Source of the DNA: Gemmatimonadaceae bacterium
Lineage (GTDB): Bacteria > Gemmatimonadota > Gemmatimonadetes > Gemmatimonadales > Gemmatimonadaceae
Length of the DNA stretch: 64,000 nucleotides
Reading direction: 5' to 3'
Assembly (NCBI GenBank): GCA_030647905.1
Contig: JAUSJA010000026.1
Location: 496,001-560,000 of the forward strand
Position numbers and translations under genes: made by a program
Notes under the pieces: generated by a model
What the model was told of the DNA's origin: nothing
What the model saw: the letters and a program-made list of their open reading frames with translations, nothing else
The model's database searches: none
In this document: in pieces, positions 63,907-64,000 of the stretch
Position numbering within the stretch: position 1 is the first letter of the stretch
How the letters are laid out: the number at the start of each line of letters is the position of its first letter

Positions 63907-64000
63907 ATGGCCATTTTGGATTCAGAAGCGCTGCTGTACATAGAGACCGAGCAGGAGGCGGACGACTTCCTGGACGACATCTCGGGAGTGCGCGAAATCG
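63907..64000 (+). CDS. Hypothetical protein, cut by window end
   Basis: An ATG at 63907 opens a frame that stays open to the window edge (31 codons). The start is acidic (ILDSEALLYIETEQEADDF). No family can be assigned from this length. Confidence 0.4.
   Translation, partial: MAILDSEALLYIETEQEADDFLDDISGVREI

Overview
The window is GC-rich, gene-dense bacterial chromosome. It carries TonB-dependent receptors of the carboxypeptidase-regulatory/Oar type, many lipoproteins and signal peptides, a sufU-sufS / sufBCD iron-sulfur locus, an S46 dipeptidyl peptidase, and bacilliredoxin and YpdA-type proteins. This profile fits a didermic member of the Gemmatimonadota or a neighbouring phylum. That placement is inference: the window has no rRNA, tRNA or ribosomal protein gene. 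I saw no CRISPR array, tRNA or transposase.

1-14,975 is a glucan-use locus. On the minus strand a TonB-dependent receptor is followed by a GH144-type (endo-beta-1,2-glucanase) lipoprotein, a sugar-binding lipoprotein, two ABC permeases and a large secreted glycosidase cut by the window edge. The genes from GH144 on overlap by 4-20 nt. A LacI-type regulator separates this block from two plus-strand genes that together make a GH94 (1,2-beta-oligoglucan phosphorylase / NdvB C-terminus) protein. A LacI-like operator sits between the regulator and the GH94 genes, and a similar site covers the start codon of the receptor gene. Inferred logic: secreted cleavage of beta-1,2-glucan, uptake, then phosphorolysis.

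15,015-32,854 is mostly housekeeping: pruA, an outer-membrane barrel, nfo, a SWIB protein with a histone-H1-like tail, lepB, a bacilliredoxin, a NatAB-type ABC exporter, a molybdate/sulfate transporter, a secreted GWxTD-like protein, and the divergent sufSU and sufBCD operons.

32,855-41,876 looks like an inserted island. It lies between the intact sufD 3' end and a second, diverged copy of that same 3' end. Just inside the left edge is a 119-bp inverted-repeat element. The island carries a divergent locus: a thioredoxin-like protein, a TonB receptor and a second barrel protein on the minus strand; a 77-aa secreted cysteine-rich peptide with CS-alpha-beta (defensin-like) spacing and a DUF4876-like lipoprotein on the plus strand. 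A phage-flavoured regulatory trio follows (ERF-like annealing protein, sigma region 4 protein, S24/LexA-like protease). The peptide locus is the best candidate here for an undescribed system.

41,866-47,749 holds an FHA protein, small lipoproteins and a run of decaying genes: a multicopper oxidase with a central deletion, a cytochrome c and a Nif3-like fragment. 47,962-64,000 holds a sugar operon (ROK kinase, MFS, SIS), an unusual zinc-ribbon SDR, an S46 peptidase, SixA, a cyclopropane synthase, a YpdA homologue lacking its NAD(P)H-binding segment, thiC under a TPP riboswitch, an M23 lipoprotein, a CRM/YhbY protein, a frameshifted TetR regulator, a ferredoxin, an isoprenylcysteine-methyltransferase-like protein and an acyl-CoA thioesterase.
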